In this document: positions 44,320-56,539 of the stretch, one piece after another
Numbering within the stretch: position 1 is the first letter of the stretch
Layout: each line of letters begins with the position of its first letter
NCBI GenBank assembly: GCA_016271365.2
Contig: JADMNL010000028.1
Coordinates: forward strand, 99,603,501-99,667,500
Origin: Neoceratodus forsteri
Lineage: Eukaryota; Chordata; Ceratodontiformes; Ceratodontidae
DNA length: 64,000 nucleotides
Reading direction: 5' to 3'
Notes under the pieces: generated by a model
What the model was told of the DNA's origin: nothing
The model's database searches: none
The model's input: only the letters and a program-made list of their open reading frames with translations
Made by a program: the position numbers and the translations under genes

Positions 44320-45365
44320 TCAGCCCTGTGTCTGCCCCTCCTGCCCAAACAAATTTAAAAGCACATCATGAATATTAACTGATAAAGTATTACTATATTG
44401 GTCAACAGATGCAAAGAACATTTTGTTAGAATCATTATATGACTGCAAGTTCATTTTGATTATTTTTTTTATAGATTTCTTAAAGAGTCTCCTGAAGAAT
44501 CCCATAGGTGAACCATTGGGACTGAGTTAATAAACAGTATCCTTGGAAGACTGTTTTGTTGTGGTTTATTTTGAAGCCCAGGGTGACCCCTACCACTACT
44601 TTTGCAGTGACTGCATATCATGGTTCTGCTCTGCTACAATCATTATAGCCTCATGTGATTGCCTGTGGACCAGTTCACTTGTTTTCAAAACTGATGAAGC
44701 CACTGTTCTAAGAAGACACATGGCTTGCCTGTCAATCCATTATTAAACGTAACATCCCTTGCTCTCAGAAGTTGATTATTCTTGGAATAGACGCTGATCT
44801 TATTCACCTAAGTCTAAATGAAAGACTGTGGTTGTGCATAGCTTTAATCTCAGCAAAGAATCTAGTTCTGAGTCATTTGAGACAGGTGGAGATCTCGCCC
44901 TTTGCAGAATGGCTACGAGATTTCTCTGAGAGCAACCTATGGAAGAATAGCCTGCATCTCTCATTCTACGATAGAAAAGTTCTGTGGGTTATGGAACCCC
45001 TTCTTATATTCAGTTTTGTAAGCTTCCCTGTAAGTGAATTTGCTGCCAAGTACTCTCTGCTGTTTTCTAAGTAATTGTCAGGAAAATTGAAATTATCTGT
45101 AGGAAAGTTAAGTTTTACTCTATGTGTGTTACCCTTGTTTGTATAATTTATTTAGAGAACACCATTCCTTTTTACAGTCTTTCTTAAGACCTAGCCATTA
45201 CTGTCAATCAAATTCAATGGACTTTGTAATTCATTTCTTTTGTACATTTATTTTTAAACTGTACAATTGATGTATTTGTACTGTCATTTGGAAATCTACT
45301 AAAACATTAATTACAAAAAAAACTAATGGGACCATTTTATAATCACAATAAAACACTCAGGGTGT
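44320..45365 (+). pseudogene. L1-type LINE ORF2 C-terminus and 3' UTR
   Basis: The frame 44772-45074 reads LWLCIALISAKNLVLSHLRQ, then FAEWLRDFSESN and VMEPLLIF. This is the order of the C-terminal segment of L1 ORF2 ('LL.A...I...W......S..EWL......'). A short 3' UTR follows, with AATAAA at 45347. It is 5' truncated; the stretch 44320-44760 may be more of the same but is unreadable. Confidence 0.65.
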
Positions 45366-45369
45366 GGTA

Positions 45370-47690
45370 TTTTTTAATTTTTATTTATTTATTTAAACAT
45401 TTAATAACCAGGAAAGGCACACTGAGCCAAGGCTCTTTTCCAGGTGTGACCCGGTGAAGGGGGCAAGGGACATGAAGCAGAAAATACAGAATAGATACAG
45501 GAGATAAATATACAGTTGCATAAATTATGCAGCGATGTATTGTGCATTCAGATGAACTATATACAAATCGTATCATACAATTCCGAGGATTCAATTACTA
45601 TCCACAAAAAGCATTTGGCATGAGGCTGGGCCTGTGAGTGTCTAGGAGCAGGTTCAGGTGGGGAGTGGTAGTTGTCACATTTGGCATTTGAAACAGTTGT
45701 GAGAGGGTGAGTTTTTTAGGAGAGGTGGAAGTTGGTTCCAGAAATAGGGGAGTCTGTAGGTGAAGGTGGATTTGCCAGTGGACGAGGAAAGTTTGTGGAG
45801 GAAGAAAGAATGAGAGTCCCTTGAGTGCAGTGAGTATGGGGAAATGGCAGCTGGTGTTAGCCTCTCTGCCAGGTAAGGGGGGAGCAGGTCAAACCAGAAT
45901 TTGTATATGAAGGAGATGGAGTAGCTGAAGCGACGATGGGATGGGGTGGTATCCCGAGGGAAGAAAGGAGAGTGCAGTGGTGGGTTCTTAGAGGGGAATT
46001 TCTGGCAAAGAGGCAGAGAGTGTAAAGGAGGAAGTTGAGCTTGGATAACAAGGAGGAGGGGGGCAGTGCCACACACTATGTCAGTGTAGTCGAAGATGGG
46101 AGTGATCATTTTTGTTAATAATATGTGTCTAACATGTAGTGGGAGGGCATCACGATTTCTGTATAGCAGGCCTAGCTTAGGGCGGAGTTTTGATGTGATG
46201 GCACCGATGTGATTCGAGAAGTTTAACGAGGGGTCAAGTCATACTCCTAGATATTTGTACATAGAGACAGCATTTAGTGGGGTCCCATCTAGGGAGGCTA
46301 CAGCAAGTGAACAGGATATTCTCATGAGGTTTTGAGCAGACCCAAAAGTCAAGGAAGCAGTTTTGGATGAATTTATTTTGAGATGGTTTGTGTGAAACCA
46401 TGACTGCATGTTGTGATAATCATGTTGCAGTCGTGACTGAACGTCGCTTAGAATTGGTCCAGATGTGAAAAGGATGGTGTTGTCCGTATACATGTGGATG
46501 AGGGATCTTGAACAGACAGTTGGGAGGTTGTTAATAAACAAAGAGAACAGAATGGGGCCTAGAATCGAGCCCTGGGGACACCAGTTAATATGGGGGGGGG
46601 AGGGGAGTCTGCAATCCTGACTGACTGGAGCCTATTTTCAAGGTACAGTCTGAACCACTGAATTGCAGGAGGGGCGAGTCCGGCTAACTTGAGTTTGTCA
46701 AGGAGCAGGGGGGGTGGGAAACAGAATTGAAGGCCTTTGCCAGATCAACGAAGATTGCAGCAGTTAAATGGCCTTGGTCAGCAGCGAACTGGATGTGTCC
46801 GGTGATGCAAAGGAGGGAGGATATGGTGGAGTGGTGCTTTCTGAACCCAGACTGATATGGGGAGAGGAAATTTGTGGACGTGAGAAAGTTAGTCAGTTTG
46901 GACTGAATGAGAGCTTCTTGCAGTTTGGCAAGAGTGGGGAGGAGGGACATTAGTTGGTAGGTTCCAGGTACTGAGAGGTCACCACCTTTGCAGAGAGGGA
47001 TGACATAAGCAAATTTCCAAGCTTGGGGGATATTGCCAGAGAAGAAGGACAGGTTTAGTAGGTAAGTGAGGGGAACAGCAATCACAGGTGCAGATATACA
47101 CAGAAGTTTGGGGTGGATACCATCAGGGCTGGATTTTGAGATGTTCAAGGAGAAGAGGGCATTAAGGACTTCTTCCGGTGAGGTGGGAACAAGGAAGAAA
47201 TTGTTTTGGGTAGTGTTTAGGGATACACGTGAGGGCCCGGGGGGGTCAGGTCAGGAAGGGCACAGGTGGTAAAAAAGATGTTTAGGGTTTCTGCTATTTT
47301 GACAGGGTCAGAAATTGGTTGGTCGTTATGCTTGAGAGTTGGAGTGGTGGTCTGAGAGGGGGATTGATAAGGGAGTGGACCACCTTCCAGAACGAGGAAG
47401 GATGGGCGGTATTTAAATGGGACTTAAAGTATTCAGCTTTGGCTTGTCTTATAGCCTCGGTGCAGGCATTTCCAGTGAAACTGTAGGCCTGTCTAGATTC
47501 AGGGGTTTGTGTGGTTTTAAATAGGGACCAGGCCTTGTCATGAGCTTTACAGAGGGCAATTAATGTGCTGGAGATCCACGGGCTGTGGCGCTTTTTGAGC
47601 CTAGCTTTAACCTGGGGGCGTGGGGGTCCCAGACCTTATTGAAAGTATGTAGGAAGCTGTCAGGAGTTGGTATATCATGAGATGTTGTCA
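45370..47690 (-). pseudogene. L2-like LINE reverse transcriptase, 5' truncated
   Basis: Minus strand. RT blocks in order: NISKSSPDGIHPKLL, IPQAWKFAYVIPLCKGGDLS, LSPYQSGFRKHHSTISSLL, AAIFVDLAKAFNSVSH (first catalytic Asp kept) and HMYTDNTILFTSG, where the family has ADD and the second Asp is now Asn. Later LKINSSKTASLTFGS and MYKYLGV. The C-terminal frame (46109-45675) has ITPIFDYTDIVCGTAP, LPPYLAERLTPA and PYFWNQLPPLLKN. The tail, AGTGTGCCTTTCCTGGTTAT and (AAAT)n, ends at about 45370. It has several stops and frameshifts. L2 is the usual partner of MIR-type SINEs, and a MIR-like SINE at 18.9 kb shares this tail. Confidence 0.8.
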
Positions 47691-47819
47691 CGTCTTGGGT
47701 GGTTGAAGGCACTTGGTATTGCCTTGTGCCTCACGATGCACCCAAGGCATGATGATATCTCAAGAGATTTACCATACCCTCCCATGTATTAAGTAGAAAA
47801 TGGTTCTTCACATTTAGGT

Positions 47820-47905
47820 TTGCGGTGTTACAGTGGGTAGGGAAATGGGCAGACTAGGTGGGCCAAGCAGTCCTTAACTACCATCAAATTCTATGTTTCT
47901 AAGTA
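47820..47905 (+). mobile_element. CR1 LINE 3' end fragment
   Basis: GGGCAGACTAGGTGGGCCAA ... ATCAAATTCTATGTTTCTA, the sense version of the terminal body found at 9003, 20350 and 61003. Confidence 0.8.
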
Positions 47906-49042
47906 CCGTATGCATTGAATCTCACAAGTTAAAGGTATCTTCTTTTATCTTTACAGAACATTAGTAAAGCTGGCGACATCTGGTGGAATTCAGATGTGTC
48001 CATCCACTTCTATGGAGTTTTCTGACAACTAGCAAACCACGATGCAAGAACATACACCGGACAGGACTAGACACAGTTTGGGAAGTTCATGTTTTTAAAA
48101 ATAAATTATTTTTAACCTCATCAGATCAAATTCTAACATTAAATTTGTATTTTTTTTTGTCTGTGTATATAGCCCACCCACCTTTATTCATCACCACATC
48201 AAAAGCAGGCCACTTCCCTAACATGCTTTTCCAATTAGCTGGGCTGGTGGGCTGAGCCCCCCCCCCCCAAACAAAGATAATCCATTCCAAACTGACCACC
48301 CTGTCTTCTTCCCAATTTTTGCATATCAGGAATCTGAGAACTAATCGGGAGTCTTCCTGTCTTTGATGGTTTGAACTGCTTTCATCCTTGTGTTCAATGC
48401 ATTAGCTCTGTCCTGGTAGGATACACGCAGCTGCCTCAGCATGGCCAACCTGTTTTTTTTCTCTCACTGCAATACACAAAGGCCTTCTTCAGGGGCAACA
48501 ACAGTGATGTGTAACCGCAGTCCTGTGAACAGAAGGCCCTTTCAAAAGAACAGAGGCGATCCAGCTTTCCCTTTCTGAATCATAGTAATGTACAGCAGAA
48601 TGAATCACCTCATGCTGAAGTCACATGATGCAGCCTCTGGTGGTGGGTGAAGGACACAAGTTGACAGGACTCTGTTCTGGAAGTCTTGCCATATTAAATC
48701 CAGAGGGTATCTATCTAAATAAAAGGCATGAAGCTGTTATGTATAGCAAATATGTTTAATGTTTTATATGTAAGGGATAACATATGGCAGAGTGTGTGGT
48801 TATAAGGGAAAAATGCATACCTGAGGTGGTTGTTAGGCATGCGGCATAGCCAAGTGCCACAACTACCAGAGAAGTGCATTATTTCCTTATGCCCGCACAC
48901 CCTGGAGTGTGTTTTCCCACTTAAAAAATGTATTTTTATTTGTTAAAATATATGTAGTGCAGGTGAGGGGTGCAGTTGTCAAAAAATAAACAATGTTCAT
49001 GTGGCATATTTTGGCCAATGAAATTACAGGATTTTTATGGCT

Positions 49043-49046
<4 letters not shown>
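47906..49046. other. Unassigned spacer
   Basis: No domain or repeat recognised; C-run at 48258-48267. Confidence 0.5.

Positions 49047-49092
<46 letters not shown>
49047..49092. repeat. (TA)n microsatellite
   Basis: About 23 uninterrupted TA units. Confidence 0.95.
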
Positions 49093-49096
<4 letters not shown>

Positions 49097-49159
49097 TTTG
49101 TTTTACTTTCTCCTGTCATTTGTCTTCTAAATGTTTCAGATAACCATCTGCACTTCTGC

Positions 49160-49480
49160 ATGCAGTGGCTCTACAGGTTGCACACTCACCTATGAGGTCA
49201 GAAGATCGGATGGTTGTGGGTTCTATCCCCACACCAGGAACTTGGAGAAAAATTTAAATACTGACACTGTATTGCAGCATGGCCGGGGGGGAGGGGGTTG
49301 TTGCACTCTTCAGGTTGAATAAGACACTGAACCAAGGTCCTGTCTGCCTCTTCTGGTGGTTGTTTAGATGGCCATTAAATGATCCCACGGCACTTCTCGA
49401 AAAGAGTAGGGGAATTTTCCCGGTGTCCTGGCCATATTTCACCCATTCACTAAAAATACCACCAGCAACTTAACCTGATT
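49160..49480 (+). mobile_element. tRNA-derived SINE with conserved central domain, copy 2
   Basis: Head GTGGCTCTACAGGTTGCACA and B-box-like GGGTTCTATCCCC (about 49218-49230). The body has AAGACACTGAACCAAGGTCC, GATCCCACGGCACTTCTCGA and CCGGTGTCCTGGCCATATTT. Same order as 440-800. Confidence 0.8.
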
Positions 49481-49932
49481 CAGTATGGCAATGTGCATCT
49501 GCATCTCCCCCCTTCCTGGGACGAGGGTGAAAATAAGCAGAATTACCTAGCCCTCCTTTCTCGAGCAACAAAAACTAAATAAATAAATGGCATGGGTGTT
49601 CTAAGGTTCAGACGCAGTTGCATGAATTTGCTGCAGTATTCTCAGATCTTGCATCATTTTTTACAAAAGCTGCTGCAAATCATGGAAACTGCTGCAGATA
49701 GTTGGGATCCTGTGAAAATAGGGTCCCAAGCTTTGGCGCAATGCGGCGGATGGAGACAGAGGCAAAATTCACCTTTTTGTCAGCATCCGACCCATCTAAA
49801 CAAAGTCTATGACTGCCAGAAATGACATCATAATTGCTGTATTTGGGACATCCTGGTCTGCTGTAAAGCACTATGATGTCATGAAAGGGAACACAACGAG
49901 GTCCGCTGGAGACAGTTGAACTTCTTGGCTGG
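49481..49932. other. Unassigned spacer
   Basis: Nothing recognised apart from AATAAATAAAT at about 49577. Confidence 0.5.
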
Positions 49933-50288
49933 TAGTGCTGTCTGGAATTCTCAAATTCTCCAACAAAATGGAATTTCATGGAGTTTCTAAAAATTCTGCC
50001 AAATTCTGTAGAATTCCGTTAGTAGAGAAATTCTGAAATGTCAAAAATTGAATGTTTTTTCATAGATCAGTAATTTGCAATTTACATAAACCATGGATTC
50101 CCCCTCCACAATCCATGGAAAACTAGTCCAGGGTTAATGTAATCCATAGAAAGTTATTCAGCGGTTTACATGGAAATACTTTTGGAATTCTGCAGAATTC
50201 AAACAGAAATTCTGAAAAGCATTACAGAAGTGGACTTGCCATTCCACACAAATTCTAATGGCAGAATTCTACATTCTGCCCAGCTCTA
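49933..50288. mobile_element. GAATTC-rich MITE-like element, copy 1
   Basis: Ends TAGTGCTGTCTGGAATTC (49933) and, inverted, GAATTCTACATTCTGCCCAG with CTCTA (to 50288). It is filled with AATTCTG/CAGAATT repeats in both orientations. A similar structure lies at 60.03-60.38 kb. The ends recall hAT-type non-autonomous elements, but no clear 8-bp target duplication is seen. Confidence 0.5.
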
Positions 50289-51099
50289 TTGACTAAACCA
50301 CCAAGGTGAGTTCTACACCTTGGGAAGCAAAACTGAAAGTCCAAGAAATATATTCTCAGTTAAATCATTACAGCTAGAACATTGAGCCAGATTTTTCAAA
50401 GGCTTGGATGCAGACGTAAACACATTCTGCGCCTGAGACTACATCCACCTGATTGTGTCTGAGCAGCCCTACTCCCTTACAGAAATACAACTGAGCAACA
50501 TGCATGAAGCACACATGACACATGCTTATTAAGCAAGCAGTATGTGTGCTGCACACGTGCTGTGCACTTCTGTTTCTGTAAGGGCTGCTATTTTCCAAAG
50601 GAGTCTGTTTGTGACAAGAAGTCTCAATTTGAGGTAAAAAAAGTATGCAAATTGCAGCAACTGTATCTTTTTTAGGATGCAAAATGCTGACACAGTCCAA
50701 CCATCTAATAGAAGGTCTAACAGTTTGGGCAGATTTCCTTTTGCAAAATAGCGGTAGTCGGATTTCTGCAGGATACTTTGAAAATCCTACCCATTACATT
50801 CATAAGAAGTATATCCTCAAGTGATAAAGGTTCCTTAAACCTGCTTCATAGGGGGGTCATCGTTAGGATGTTCTGTGCATAGATGCAAAGACCAATGGCA
50901 GTGGCGTCAGTGTAAAACGATTCTGAGCAGTTACTGCTATGTACTGAGTTAGTGAGTTGTATTGGGATGACAAAAATGTAAGCGCCCCATAAAAGTGAGG
51001 AGAAAGAAATCCCTAAATAATAAGAAATTATAAAAAACAAGAAATAATAGTAAGAAAGCCCTCCCTATTTCTCCCCCCCCTCTCTCTCCCATACCACCC
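50289..51099. other. Unassigned spacer
   Basis: No gene or repeat recognised. Confidence 0.5.
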
Positions 51100-51383
51100 C
51101 CTCACCACCACTCTTCTTTCCCTTTTCCCACTAACCCACTCCTAACAAAGCTTCACTGAGCCACCTATGACTTGCACTATACAATTAACTTGCAACACAA
51201 TTCCTAGACAATGCCTTTGGCTGCTATTATTGCAACCTTCCTTATCTTTTTTTTTTCTAAGTTCCATTGTAACGATCATGTTATGTTTTGTACCTTATTG
51301 TCCTTATTGCCTTGACCTGGAACCTTTGTAAAAGAGCCCTTGACTCAAAGGTGTCATCCGAAATACAAATAAATAAATAAATA
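51100..51383 (+). mobile_element. Probable LINE 3' UTR tail with (AAAT)n
   Basis: Non-coding, ends in AAATACAAATAAATAAATAA (to 51382), similar in style to the tail at 12.6-12.78 kb. No coding part is attached. Confidence 0.4.
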
Positions 51384-52864
51384 AGAAGCAAGGCTGTAGA
51401 TCTGTTATGAAGGTTGCCAGGAGGTATGAGGGCAACAAGACCACATTTTTAAACTGTTAAATGCCCTTCTATTTTCTTTCCATGCCAGTCATGTTTTCTG
51501 ATATGTTTTGACCATTTGTTTGGGAAATTTATAATCGAGCTAAGTAGTACCCTCAGATCTATGCTCTGTTCCCCCCACACTCCTCAGCAGGTACTGATCT
51601 TTCCTGTCATATTTCCAAAACATTCCATGACCTCAGTTCCAAAATTCCATGCCAGTCGTCTGAACGGCCTGGAATATTATATCAGAGGTCAGAATGTTGT
51701 GACTGATGTCACAGAATGTTCTGGCTGTATAAAACATAGAGCAGTAGCTGCTGAGGAAAAATGCTTTTTACAAAGGCGATACAACCGTAGATTATTAATT
51801 TAACGAAAAAAGGTCAAACACTTTAGAGTATAGGATATGCACTAAAAAGAAAACAGCAGGGCTTCTAAAATCACGAAAATTATCTCCTATCATTGCAGTC
51901 TACTAAGGGTTCTGTTTCACAGTGAGGAAGGAGAAGACCTGGAAGTCACAATAACCATGGCAACCGCTGTGCGGCTGCTGTCAAAAAGGCTGGAAGAATG
52001 CGGGAGTGCATCAAAAGTGGGGTGACCAGCTAAGCAATGGAAGTAATCCTGCCATTTTACAAGACCTGGTCAGGTCCTACCTGGAGTACTGTATGCAGTT
52101 ATGGCTCCCCTGTCAGTGCACCAGGCACTAATCAGTGCCTTAACATTTGTTTGCGAGTGTTATTAGAGGAACTGTTATGCTTACTTAGTGACGGAGAGTC
52201 AGTGAATATAAAGTGCGGTTACTATACTTTTTTTTTTTTCTCAACAGATTAAGGAGCCAAGATGAAGCCAGTTATTACTAGGTATTAAGAACATGTGATC
52301 ACATTACACAGGCACCTGTCCACATGCAGACACAGTCTAGTTTGCCCCATCCTTAACCCTACCAAGATGAATCAACGAGACAGAATGGGAGTGTGTCTCA
52401 TGGCAGTGGGTGCAGCAGAACTGTTATAGCTCAGTCGCCAAACATAGAATGTAAGTAGGGGATGTCTTATCTGAGTCCTGGGGAGCCTGGGGTAGGGATC
52501 TTGAAGGAACAATGTACATCGAACCTGAAAGATAAAATATCGGCAAGGGATCATAGAGGATCCGTAGTTGTTTAGGGAGAAAATAGGACAGATATGAAGG
52601 TTAATCACTGAACAATACTTATCTGATAGGCAGAGCAGGGGATGGTGTTTTGTCAAACCTGTAGAAATAATCAGCAAAAAGGGGTAGTATTGGGGGAAAA
52701 TTCAGTAGCAAGAGTAGAGAGACCGAATAGCAGTGGTAGTAACAGTACAAGAGGAGGACAGAAGTTTAGTAAAAGGTAGTTTAGAGGTCAAGGTACAGAG
52801 TAAAAAGTGAAAGTATAGCAGAGAAAAACAGCAGATAGAAGAGTTAAACAGGAAACAGAGTAAT
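51384..52864. other. Unassigned, with a promoter-like cluster
   Basis: A CRE-like TGATGTCA (about 51702), then TATAAAA about 25 bp downstream (about 51728). No coding exon follows. This may be chance or a dead LTR promoter. Confidence 0.25.
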
Positions 52865-54540
52865 GTGAAGGTGGGTGGGGGTCGAGGTTACCAATCAGCC
52901 TCGATGAATGGCTTGAATGTAAATACATGTCTCTCTCTTGTGGCTAGTGGCCTGTATTTAAGGATAGCCTAGTGAGCTAGTAAGGACTCCCAGTGGCTCA
53001 GAGGGTCCTTGTATCTGCTTTCTCCCCTGAGAGCTGAAAGGAGGAGGAGGAGAAGAAGGTAGAAGCAGCTCTGTTGGGCAGTGTGGAATGCAGATGACAC
53101 GCCAAGCAGATACCTAGTAGCCCCCTCCCCTAGTCCAAGCTGACTCCTAAGTAGATCCCCACCCCCACCCCTGCCATGGCCCTCAGGCTGTGAACTACTA
53201 TTCTGGGACAGCTAACCAAGTGTTACAATGAAAAAGGTGAATTCAAAACCACTTTTGAGGTACACCACAGCTGGGCTGGTCATGCTGTTGGAGGACGCTG
53301 GTCCAAAATTCGGCCACATCAGCGGTCGGAGGAGCCAGGGAAGATACCGGCAGCACAGTGAGCAGGAGAGAGAGCTGTAGTCACGGAGTGGCCTGGGGTT
53401 CAGCTGGAAGGGCTGGCGGCAATAAGGAAGAAACACGCTGGGCTTCAGTTTTGAGCCAATCTCCACCTGGGGCTGCAAATTCCTTGAATCAGGTCCCAGG
53501 GCACCAGCGCAGCCAGGCTTTAAAAAGCCAAGCCAGGTAGTGGAAGCCGAGGCACACCACAACTGTGTGCGGGAGGGAGCTGGTCTGAAATTCAGCCACA
53601 TTGGCAGTCAGAGGAGCCAGGGAAGATACCAGCAGCACAGTGAGCAGGAGAGAGAGCTGTAGTCACGGAGCAGCCTGGGGTTCAGCTGTAAGGGCTGCCG
53701 GCAATGAGGAAGAAACACACTGGGCTTCAGTTTTGTTTTAGTACCGCCCAATCACCCCGGCCCTGGCCTCTATTAAATGCCGGTGAGGGGAGGAGCATTG
53801 AAATTTCATAGATAAAGCCAGCTTATGAAGCAGGAGGTGGGAGTGACCAAGGGAGTCAAAGATCGGCTGGTGGGCAAGGGAATGGATCGCTGACAGACTG
53901 CTGATAAACTAGCGCTGAAGAACTGTTGGTAAACCTGTGAGCTGGATGCAGGAGTAGCTGATCTCATCCACGGGATTTCTCTACACTGGTGGCCTGTGGT
54001 GCATCGGGGGACCTGGTTGCTGAGGGTCTTCTGGGGCAGCAGATACAACTGCAGGATTGTCTGTGACTCTGAGCAGTCCAAGGAATATACTGGGAGAAGC
54101 TGATATTGCGGGACTGCAGGATTGTCTGTGACTCTGAGATGTCCAAAGAAAATACTGGGAGGAGTTGATATTGCGGGTCTGCCTTGGTCTACACAACAAG
54201 ACTCTGGACACCTGGGATCAGAAAGGTGACTGTTCCAGTACTAACGTCTTTTCTGGGTGAAGTTGCAACAGGGACTTTAACGTGACTATGCTCTGGTGTT
54301 TTTGATACCTGAGGAGAGACTGTTATGAGGGTCTTAGCTTCTTAGGTGAGGAAGTCTAGTTGGAGGGGTGGTGTTTGGGCAGGTGAAGAACAAATTATTG
54401 TAATCACTGGCCTGCCCGTTGAGGTATAGGGACTCACACAGGAGCCTTTTGCATTGTTGTGGGGGGCTTGGAGCTGCTTGACCAGGTGGGAGAACAGCGG
54501 GTTTGTACACCAACTATTGTCAACAGTTTATTTTGTTAAA
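52865..54540 (+). mobile_element. CR1 LINE 5' region with internal direct repeats
   Basis: Two about 200-bp blocks 292 bp apart (starting GAGGTACACCACAGCTG at 53257 and GAGGCACACCACAACTG at 53549) share GAGCCAGGGAAGATACC and GGAAGAAACAC..TGGGCTTC. A 65-bp duplication with GCAGGATTGTCTGTGACTC follows at about 54052 and 54117. The region leads straight into CR1 ORF1 and is likely its 5' UTR or promoter. The exact start is not certain. Confidence 0.65.
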
Positions 54541-56350
54541 CGGCCTAGCCATGGAAAGGCTGCATAACTGGAGGGGTGGCCAGGGGGATGGCCTCTTTGG
54601 GAGGATGATTGGTTATAGTGGATGTGGGGCAGCCATGGTTCTAAATTGTGCCTGGAAGACGGGAGGGCGCTTGGTGTATAAACAACTCATGCAGCTGAAG
54701 GAGAAAATAAGGTGGCTGTGTAGGGAGCTGAGCAGGAGGGAGGTGAGCAGGTGGGAGGGTAGGGGAGGAGGGGAGGGTCAGGGACTCAAGCAGCAGTGGA
54801 GGGAGGAGGGGTGCACAAAGAATCTGGGATTGCGGTTTGAGAGTGTTAGGACTTGGAGAAGGGAGGAGGATGAGAAGGGGACAAGAGGATGCAACAGGAT
54901 GGGGGTAATGGCACACTCAGGGGGGAGGCGAGGGATCGAGAGGTAGAAGGCAGGGAGGCAGAGGGGAAAAGACTCATTTGAAGGTAGTAATTCCAGGTAA
55001 GGGAAGGTCGATGCCTAAAAATCTGGGTCAGACTTCAAACATGACCTCTACCAGCAGCAGTGGGGGCAGCAATGGCACTGGGCAAGCTAACACATTTGCC
55101 CCTCTCGACCCATTGGTGGAGGAGGTACTGGAGGACACCTGTGAGGAACAATCAGAGGGGGAGGATGAAGGGGAGGAGAAATTGGGAGACTTGGGAAATG
55201 GTCTCACGAGAGTAGGAAATATGGTTGGTCTGGGGGAGGAACGTCTGGGGTCACCTTAGAGTGAGGTTCTAGGGCACCCAGGGCCCAGGGGAGGATGCAG
55301 CGAGGGGGCCACAGATGGACAGACCAAGGGCCAGCCTACAAACATGATAGGGAAGGGGCCCATGAGGGTCATAAATGGAATAGAGTGTAATGCACAGGGA
55401 GAAGGGGCAGAAGAAGAGCTTAGATGTGCACCGGGGGGGGGGGCCTGTGTAGCAGGACATAGGAAAGCAGAATAGGTGCTGAGCAGGAAAACTCCAGCTG
55501 GGGAACAGCGGGGCACATCTGATCTAGAAATGGCAAGTCCAAAGAGAGCAGGCTGTAAAACAGCCAGTGACAGGGCAGGGGGAGCAGCCCCGGAAAAGAA
55601 CCAGAATACGGCAGGGGGGGGCTGATGCTGATGAGGCTGAGGGGTGGGGAGCCTGGAACAGAAGGGTTGGCTAGGGTAAGGAGCAGTGGCATGACAGCAC
55701 CTGGGGCTGGATGGGGTGGGTGGGAAAAGGTGTTGGGGAAGGAGGGGGCAGGGCTGCAGAGGACCCACATATGGTAGGGTCAGCAGCCACCCAGCTGATG
55801 GGCAGTGCTGGGGTAGGGGACGGGGTGGGTATTGGTGAGGCGGCCTGCGAAGAGGGAGGCCCCAAGGAAAACAGAGGTGTTAGGGTGGTCCTGCTCAGGG
55901 ATTCTATGATTAGAGGTATACAGTGGGGGGGGCAGGGACAGGGAGAACCCAGTCCTGTCTGGGTCAAAAGCATCTTTGGTTTGACTACGCACAAGGCAAA
56001 GCACATGATCTATTCACTGGCACAGGGTGGGGGAGGCTCTTCTGATATCTTGGTGCACCTGGGCACAAATGATATTGCAGGACATAGTGTGTTGGAGATT
56101 CAGGCTAGGTTCCGGGAACTTGCCAGGGTCTGCCATGCCAACGGCTGCTCGGTCTCCTTCTCAGAGATCCTGCCGATACCAAGGGCCAGCGTGGAAAACA
56201 AGCTGAAAATTCGGGAGGTTAACAAGTGGCTCAAGGCATGGGGTGAAGCTTGGGAATATGGGGTAGTAGGGGACTGGGGGGGGTAACCTGGGAGGACAAG
56301 GGTTGTATTCAAAAGATAGACTTCACCTCAACTCAGAGGAAAAGGAGGTA
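54503..56350 (+). pseudogene. CR1 LINE ORF1 (finger plus esterase-like domain), broken
   Basis: The N-terminal frame (54503-54946, likely start at 54551) has SGCGAAMVLNCAWKTGGR, the Cys finger with its second Cys pair lost (LVY replaces QVC). The linker frame 54978-55259 is Ser/Glu-rich. The esterase frame 55711-56286 has LRDSMIRGI (the Gly before Asp-Ser replaced by Arg), DILVHLGTNDIAG, FSEILPIPRASVE and VNKWLKAWGE. The His block DRLHLN is replaced by RLHLNSEE in another frame at about 56320. The frames do not join, so the gene is dead. Identity to the ORF1 at 42.5 kb is obvious by eye across the esterase domain. Confidence 0.85.
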
Positions 56351-56539
56351 CTTAAGCAGAAACTGACCAAATTCATGCAGGATAGATGGGGTTTAAACTC
56401 TGTGAAGGGGGAGAGGGGATGCGAGGCAGATACTTGCAAGCCCCACAATGGGGTGAAGGAATGCAGACCTGAGGCAGCATGGGGCGGAGTCACCTAGCCT
56501 CTGGGGGTGAAACCAGGGGTAGGGGTGTGGGTTTGGAGA

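Noticed and set aside
44690..44710. CTGATGAAGC as a second hammerhead core
   Set aside because: No GAAA strand or pairing stems follow.
51690..51760. CRE plus TATA as a real gene promoter
   Set aside because: No exon or conserved coding sequence follows within the next kilobase; the motifs are short enough to arise by chance.
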